Assembly: GCF_001612885.1 (NCBI RefSeq)
Contig: NZ_BDBH01000005.1
Coordinates: 124,001 to 188,000, forward strand
DNA from: Nocardia harenae NBRC 108248
GTDB taxonomy: Bacteria > Actinomycetota > Actinomycetes > Mycobacteriales > Mycobacteriaceae
DNA: 64,000 nucleotides
Reading direction: 5' to 3'
Part shown: one piece after another, positions 60,157 to 64,000 of the stretch
Layout of the letters: each line of letters opens with the position of its first letter
Numbering within the stretch: position 1 is the first letter of the stretch
The notes under the pieces: generated by a model
Databases searched by the model: none
The model's input: the letters and a program-made list of their open reading frames with translations, nothing else
What the model was told of the DNA's origin: nothing
Position numbers and translations under genes: made by a program

Positions 60157-61052
60157 GCACCGACCAGAACAGCACCCGGGACCGGTCGAGGGACCAGGTC
60201 CGGATCAGCGGGGGGCCGGGGGCGCCCGAGCCCTCGGTGGGGTACGACGAGAAGCGGGTGGACGATCTCGGCGGCGCCGAGCCGCACGCGGGCGCGCCGA
60301 CCGATCCGGGCACCGACGGCACGCACACCGCATCCGAGTCGGACTCGCTCGCCTCGACCGAACCGGGCACCCACGCGACGCACACCACAGAGTCGGACCC
60401 GCTCACCTCGACCGAGCCGGGCACCCACCAGACGCACACCGAGTCGGACTCGCTCGCGGCGACCGAGCCGGGCACCCACGGGTCGCATCCGGCGGACACC
60501 GATGGGACACCCGGCTTCGCGGCGGATCCGGCCGACGACACCGACCGGGCGCACGGCAGGTCCCACTCCGCCCTCGCCACCGACGACGCGGCCACTGCGG
60601 ACGGCCTCTCCGGCAAACCGACCATTACCGCCGACCCCACGGTCTCCGGCGGCGAGTCTGCCCACGACCACGACGCGGACCACGAGCCGCACGACGTGGA
60701 GCCGCACTCCGCCACGGTCTCCCGCGAACCCGGGGTTCCCGCCACCATCGCGACCGCCCCCGAGCCGACGGACATCGACAAGCCGTTCTTCGACAACGAC
60801 CTGCTCGACGTCCTGAACACCAGGTGGAAAGAGGTCCAGGGCTCCTTCGTCGACAACCCGCACGACGCCGTCACCAGGGCCGACCTGCTCGTCTCCGAGA
60901 CCGTCGAGCAGATCACCACCCGCTGGTCCGAGCACCAGCAGCAGTTGCAGGGCCGCTGGTCCCGCGGCACCGACAGCGACACCGAGAACCTGCGCCAGGC
61001 GCTCCGCGACTACCGCGACTTCTTCCAGAAGCTGCTCACCCTGGGCAACTGA
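60153..61052 (+). CDS. Repeat-bearing soluble protein sharing the WxxVQxxFVDxP domain
   Basis: The 299-residue partner of the preceding gene lacks a membrane segment. The N-terminal 200 residues are disordered and acidic, with three or four repeats of the type ESDSLASTEPGTH, His-rich stretches and Asp/His clusters (HDHDADHEPHD) that could bind metal. The last 90 residues repeat the helical domain (RWKEVQGSFVDNPHDAV, then ADLLVSETVEQI). ATG 60153 overlaps the upstream stop by four bases. A 20-base perfect hairpin eight bases after the stop ends the unit. Function unknown; a membrane protein and its soluble paralogue acting together is likely. Confidence 0.75.
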   Translation: MSTDQNSTRDRSRDQVRISGGPGAPEPSVGYDEKRVDDLGGAEPHAGAPTDPGTDGTHTASESDSLASTEPGTHATHTTESDPLTSTEPGTHQTHTESDSLAATEPGTHGSHPADTDGTPGFAADPADDTDRAHGRSHSALATDDAATADGLSGKPTITADPTVSGGESAHDHDADHEPHDVEPHSATVSREPGVPATIATAPEPTDIDKPFFDNDLLDVLNTRWKEVQGSFVDNPHDAVTRADLLVSETVEQITTRWSEHQQQLQGRWSRGTDSDTENLRQALRDYRDFFQKLLTLGN

Positions 61053-61060
61053 CCCGCACC

Positions 61061-61103
61061 GAAAGGGCCGGCCCGCGAATCCGATTCGCGGGCCGGCCCT
61101 TTC
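61061..61103. terminator. Bidirectional 20-base hairpin terminator
   Basis: Positions 61061-61080 and 61084-61103 are perfect reverse complements with a three-base loop; the stem starts GAAAGGGCC and ends GGCCCTTTC. The T/A ends give short U tracts on either strand. It lies between two convergent genes and its right end overlaps the stop codon of the MarR gene. Confidence 0.9.
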
Positions 61104-61575
61104 AGCGTCCGGCCGCTCCGGGGCCGTCGAGCCCGTCCAGCAACACGGTCCCCAGGTCGCGCAGCTGATCCACCTGCTCGGGGTCGAGCCGGTCGAAGAT
61201 CAGGCGCCGCACCTCGGCGACGTGGCTCGGCGCGACCTTGCGCAGCACCTCGAGCCCGGCGGCGGTGAGCGTCGCGTACTGGATCCGCCGGTCCGATGGC
61301 GACGGCTTACGCTGCACCCAGCCGCGCTCCTCCATCACCGAGATGGCGTGGCTGAGCCGGGACGGGCTGGTCGCGGTGTAGCGGGCCAGCTCGCCCATGG
61401 GCAGGGTGCGCTCGGGGGCGTCGGAGAGCGAGGCGAGCATGGAGTAGTAGCTGTGCCCGATCCCGACCTCGTCGCGCAGCTGCCGGTCCAGCGCCTGCGG
61501 GAGCAGGTGGATGAGCTTGATCAGCGGCATCCAGGCCGCCATCTCGCGGTCGTCCAGCCAGCGTGGGTCGGTCAA
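61102..61575 (-). CDS. MarR-family transcriptional regulator
   Basis: The 157-residue winged-helix protein has LPMGELARYTATSPSRLSHAISVM as recognition helix and the wing VQRKPSPSDRRIQYATLT. The start is TTG 61575, with GAGGTACCCG upstream. It follows the dioxygenase gene by 15 bases on the same strand, so the two are co-transcribed; the palindrome upstream of that gene is the likely autoregulatory site. Its stop overlaps the bidirectional terminator. Ligand unknown, but a phenolic compound would fit its partner. Confidence 0.88.
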   Translation of the reverse strand: MTDPRWLDDREMAAWMPLIKLIHLLPQALDRQLRDEVGIGHSYYSMLASLSDAPERTLPMGELARYTATSPSRLSHAISVMEERGWVQRKPSPSDRRIQYATLTAAGLEVLRKVAPSHVAEVRRLIFDRLDPEQVDQLRDLGTVLLDGLDGPGAAGR

Positions 61576-61590
61576 CGGGTACCTCGGCTC

Positions 61591-62502
61591 TCAGGCGGTC
61601 TGGACCGACCTCTTGGCCAGGCCCATGGCGAATCCGTCGATCACAGTCGTGACCGCGGCGGCCGGCTCGGTCGCGGCGCCGAGGGTGACGAACAGCGGTG
61701 TGAAGTGTTCCACCGTCGGGTGCGCGTAGGCCAGTGCCGGCGCCCGGTGCCGGTAATCGCTGAGCTCGGCCAGGTCGCCTGCGGCCAGCGCGGCCGCCGC
61801 CCACTCGTCGAACTCCCGCGACCAGCCGGGCACCCGCTCCGGGTGCGCCCAGTCCACGTAGGGCAGGCCGTGCGTCATATAGCCGGAGCCGATGACGAGC
61901 ACGCCGTCGGCGCGCAGCGCGCGCAGCCGCACGCCCAGCGCGAGCAGCCCGGCCGGGTCGGCGGTGGGCAGGCTGAGCTGCAGCACCGGGATGTCGGCCT
62001 CCGGGTACATGACCTTGAGCGGAATCCAGGCGCCGTGGTCGAGCCCGCGGCCGCGATGCTCGAAGACGTGCGTGCGGTCCGGCAGCACCGCCCGCAGCCG
62101 CTCGGCGAGCGAGCCGGAATCCGGGGTGTCGTACCGCATCCGGTGGTAGAGCGGGTGAAAGCCGCCGAAGTCGTAGACCAGCTCGGTCGGCGCCGTGCTG
62201 GTGATGCCGACGGCATCCGACTCCCAGTGCGCGCTCACGATGAGAATCGCCTTCGGCCTCGGCAGCGCGCGGGCCCAGCCGTGCAGCTGCCGCATCCACG
62301 GCGTGTCCTCCAGCAGCGGCGGCGCGCCGTGGCTGAGGTAGAGCGCGGGGAGCGGGTCGTCGCCCGGCGTCCACGCCCGGTGCGGCTCGGTGACGGCGGC
62401 GGCGTGCCGCAGGTGTCCGAAGAAGGGGTGCGCGGCCGGGACGAGCGCGTCGGCCGCCGCGGTGCGCGAGGCCGACGGATCGAGCAGGCGGGACGTGGTC
62501 AC
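61591..62502 (-). CDS. DODA-type extradiol aromatic ring-opening dioxygenase (YgiD/LigB family)
   Basis: The 303-residue non-haem metal enzyme has the four histidines of the DODA group: YLSHGAP near 56, VSAHWES near 91, LDHGAWIP near 155 and VEHFTPL near 269. Such enzymes open catechol-type rings (4,5-DOPA in plants), and bacterial members are mostly uncharacterised. A MarR gene follows 15 bases downstream, and a seven-base inverted repeat lies 22 bases before its start. This looks like an inducible detoxification pair. The substrate is not determined. Confidence 0.9.
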   Translation of the reverse strand: MTTSRLLDPSASRTAAADALVPAAHPFFGHLRHAAAVTEPHRAWTPGDDPLPALYLSHGAPPLLEDTPWMRQLHGWARALPRPKAILIVSAHWESDAVGITSTAPTELVYDFGGFHPLYHRMRYDTPDSGSLAERLRAVLPDRTHVFEHRGRGLDHGAWIPLKVMYPEADIPVLQLSLPTADPAGLLALGVRLRALRADGVLVIGSGYMTHGLPYVDWAHPERVPGWSREFDEWAAAALAAGDLAELSDYRHRAPALAYAHPTVEHFTPLFVTLGAATEPAAAVTTVIDGFAMGLAKRSVQTA

Positions 62503-62523
62503 GGGTCACCTCGGCAGGTCGGT

Positions 62524-62539
62524 ATTTCAAAGTTGAAAT
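62524..62539 (-). promoter_or_regulatory. MarR operator upstream of the dioxygenase gene
   Basis: ATTTCAA-AG-TTGAAAT is a perfect seven-base inverted repeat 22 bases before the dioxygenase start. It stands out as A/T-rich in a very GC-rich region. It is the likely site for the MarR protein encoded in the same operon. Confidence 0.65.
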
Positions 62540-62622
62540 TCTACCGACTGCAGCACCGCGTGGCACCGATTCATTCCCGCGATGCCCGGCCCCGGTGCCG
62601 GGCTCCGCGGGCGGGCGAGGTG

Positions 62623-62997
62623 CTAGACCTCGAGATCCTCCTCGATCCCGCGCAGCCGGTGCCGAGCCAGCGCCAGGTTGGCCCGGTTGCGGTCGAGCGC
62701 GAGGTAGAGGAAGAGGCCCTTGGACTTGCGGCCGGTCATCGGGCGGATGATGTGGTACTGGGCCTGCAGCGTGATGAGGATGTCCTCGATGTCCTCGTTC
62801 AGCCCGAGTTGCTCCATGGTGCGCATCTTGGCCCGCACCACCTCGGTATTGCCCGCGGCGGCGACCTGCAGGTCGAGCGCCTTGGAGCTGCCGAGCATGC
62901 CGAGCGCCATGCCGCTGTTGTAATCGACCACCGCGGCGCCGACAGCGCCGTCGATGACCATCATGTCCTTCAGGGCGAGATCCATGGTGGTGGACAC
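62623..62997 (-). CDS. Roadblock/LC7-like protein, first in the right-edge cluster
   Basis: The 124-residue protein has the roadblock pattern: MMVIDGAVGAAVVDYNSGMALG, a helix with LDLQVAAAGNTEVVRAK and the C-terminal strand KGLFLYLALDRNRANLALAR. Roadblock proteins act as regulators of small GTPases (MglB type). The GTG start has AAAGGAAC upstream. It follows another roadblock gene and a winged-helix-type gene on the same strand, as in Streptomyces conservons, where histidine kinase, roadblock, DUF742 and GTPase genes are grouped. No GTPase gene is within the window. Confidence 0.8.
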   Translation of the reverse strand: MSTTMDLALKDMMVIDGAVGAAVVDYNSGMALGMLGSSKALDLQVAAAGNTEVVRAKMRTMEQLGLNEDIEDILITLQAQYHIIRPMTGRKSKGLFLYLALDRNRANLALARHRLRGIEEDLEV

Positions 62998-63007
62998 AGG
63001 GTTCCTT

Positions 63008-63484
63008 TCAGTGGGTTTTCGTTGCCCGGTCTTTTCCGGGATCGTTCGTGATCGCCGTGAGGTGGTCGGCGATGGCGCGGGCGACGGGGCGGCTCTCCAG
63101 GTGCAGCCGCCCGACGTTCACCTCGGGGCCCGCGAGCACGGTCAGCGAGGTCCAGCCGGCCGCGTAGATGACCACGTGGCCGCCGGTGCCGTTCACCACG
63201 ACCTCGTGGAACCCGCCGCCGTGCGCGGTGGTCGCGAGCCGGTGCGAGAGCGAGAGGTGGGAGGCGGCGAGCGCCGCCATCCGGGAGGGTTCGATATGCG
63301 GGGGCAGGTCGTGCGCGACCAGCAGGCCGTCGCTGGAGGCGACCAGCGCGCCGGTGAGCCGGGGCACCCGCTCGCGCAGCGCCCTGAGCTCCGCCAGTAC
63401 CACGGCGTCGGGTTCGGGTCCGGACATCGACACCTTGCTCTTCCTTCCCATCAGGTCGCCGAGCAGCTTCTTTCCCGCCGTCAC
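63008..63484 (-). CDS. Roadblock/LC7 domain protein, second
   Basis: The 158-residue protein has a basic N terminus (GKKLLGDLMGRKSKVS) and a roadblock domain (LTGALVASSDGLLVAHDLP, then MAALAASHLSLSHRLA and VVIYAAGWTSLTVLAGPEVNVGRLHLE). GTG 63484 overlaps the stop of the gene before it by four bases, which favours it over ATG 63427. The roadblock core is closer to CvnB-like sequences than the neighbour's. Probably part of a GTPase-regulating complex with the neighbours. Confidence 0.82.
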   Translation of the reverse strand: MTAGKKLLGDLMGRKSKVSMSGPEPDAVVLAELRALRERVPRLTGALVASSDGLLVAHDLPPHIEPSRMAALAASHLSLSHRLATTAHGGGFHEVVVNGTGGHVVIYAAGWTSLTVLAGPEVNVGRLHLESRPVARAIADHLTAITNDPGKDRATKTH

Positions 63485-64000
63485 CACTTCAGCTCCTCCA
63501 GCGCCGCCTTCAGCCGGACCAGCACCTCGCGGTCGACCGGCTCCAGCCGGTCGTACGGGGCGAGCGGCTCGACCGGCTGGGCGACGCGGCGCGGCAGCGG
63601 CGTGACCGGCGCAGGCACCACCGCCGGCGCCGACGGCAACGGGGCCACCGGGAGCGTCGCGGTTTCCACGCCGAAGGGCTCGAGGAGCAGTTCCGGGTGC
63701 GCGATCAGCTCGGCCGCCGTCAGCTCGCGCACCGCCTCCAGCACGCCGTAGGCGGTGCGGCCGAGCGCCCGCGCGATCGAGGCGATGGTGCGGTGGCCGT
63801 CCGCGATGGCGAGCACCTCGGTCTGGCCGCCGGTGAGCACGACCCGCCTGCGCCGGACCCGGCGCACCGGCACCACGGCGGCCCGGTCGACCAGCGCGGC
63901 GGGCCACGGCCCCGAGCGTGGGTCGCCGCGGCGCGCGCACTCGCGCACCAGCGCCTGCGGCGGCACGTGGCAGACCGGGGCCAGCCAGTGCGCGGGCGCC
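63481..64000 (-). CDS. Partial gene, C-terminal part with winged-helix-like region
   Basis: The reading frame is open to the right edge of the window, so the N terminus is missing; an internal GTG at 63966 exists but conserved-looking sequence (HWLAPVCH) continues upstream. The visible 173 residues include a basic strand region (VRRVRRRRVVLTGGQTEVL), a DUF742-like winged helix (TIASIARALGRTAYGVLEAVRELTAAELI), a Pro/Ala-rich linker and a C-terminal amphipathic helix (REVLVRLKAALEELKW). The stop overlaps the roadblock gene start. It likely serves as adaptor in a conservon-like set. Confidence 0.7.
   Translation of the reverse strand, partial: APAHWLAPVCHVPPQALVRECARRGDPRSGPWPAALVDRAAVVPVRRVRRRRVVLTGGQTEVLAIADGHRTIASIARALGRTAYGVLEAVRELTAAELIAHPELLLEPFGVETATLPVAPLPSAPAVVPAPVTPLPRRVAQPVEPLAPYDRLEPVDREVLVRLKAALEELKW

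Noticed and set aside
60129..60935. 268-codon minus-strand frame opposite the repeat-bearing gene
   Set aside because: Its repeats are simply the reverse reading of the plus-strand ESDSLASTEPGTH-type repeats; the plus frame has the coupled start and the conserved C-terminal domain.

Overview
The window is high-GC actinobacterial chromosome, most likely Nocardia or a close mycolic-acid-containing relative. The signs are mycothiol synthesis (MshB), phosphatidylinositol mannoside synthesis (PimE), deazaflavin F420 synthesis (FbiC), glucosylglycerate synthesis (GpgS), a WhiB protein, a SigE/anti-sigma pair and an IdeR/DtxR-type iron box. Many genes have GTG starts, four-base stop/start overlaps and no leader. 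Most of the core genes match, in inverted order, the M. tuberculosis stretch from about Rv1224 down to Rv1158.

Region 1 (1-23.4 kb) is core. It holds glgC; an O-methyltransferase; sigE-rseA-htrA-tatB (envelope stress and Tat export); a leftward run dapE-LOG-LOG-fadD6-folP2-gpgS; LacI and PucR regulators with a palindrome array between them; dapD; fadD36; an MpaB-family oxygenase; a DUF4352 membrane protein; and a proline catabolic set, pruA-putB-tetR.

Region 2 (23.4-36.1 kb) is accessory and sits between pruA and dapC. The equivalent interval is also filled with lineage-specific genes in M. tuberculosis. Here it contains: a putative PD-(D/E)XK protein; a five-gene cassette that looks like a type VII-secreted toxin with its helpers and a lipoprotein; the C-terminal stump of a flavin disulfide reductase; a WhiB; a WhiJ-like XRE/DUF397 pair; a two-gene operon of a ParA-like ATPase and a SIR2-domain protein (visibly richer in A/T); a broken IS5-family transposase; and a restriction-modification unit (GIY-YIG nuclease, C5 methyltransferase, Vsr endonuclease).

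Region 3 (36.1-51 kb) is core again. It holds dapC-fdxC, fbiC, two bacterial PH-domain membrane proteins, lpqW-mshB-small ORF-membrane protein in one tightly coupled operon, typA, a small Cys/Lys-rich protein under an iron box, a pterin carbinolamine dehydratase, pimE and a secreted protein.

Region 4 (51-64 kb) is a mixed set: a Ser-Gly repeat protein, a Tat-exported DUF1906 protein, a tandem-duplicated protein, a complete OpuC-type osmoprotectant ABC transporter, two MarR-controlled loci (an MFS exporter and a DODA-type dioxygenase) with visible palindromic operators, a pair of related helical proteins, and the start of a conservon-like roadblock cluster that runs off the right edge.

The least familiar material is the ParA-SIR2 operon, the type VII toxin-like cassette, and the iron-box-controlled 57-residue protein.
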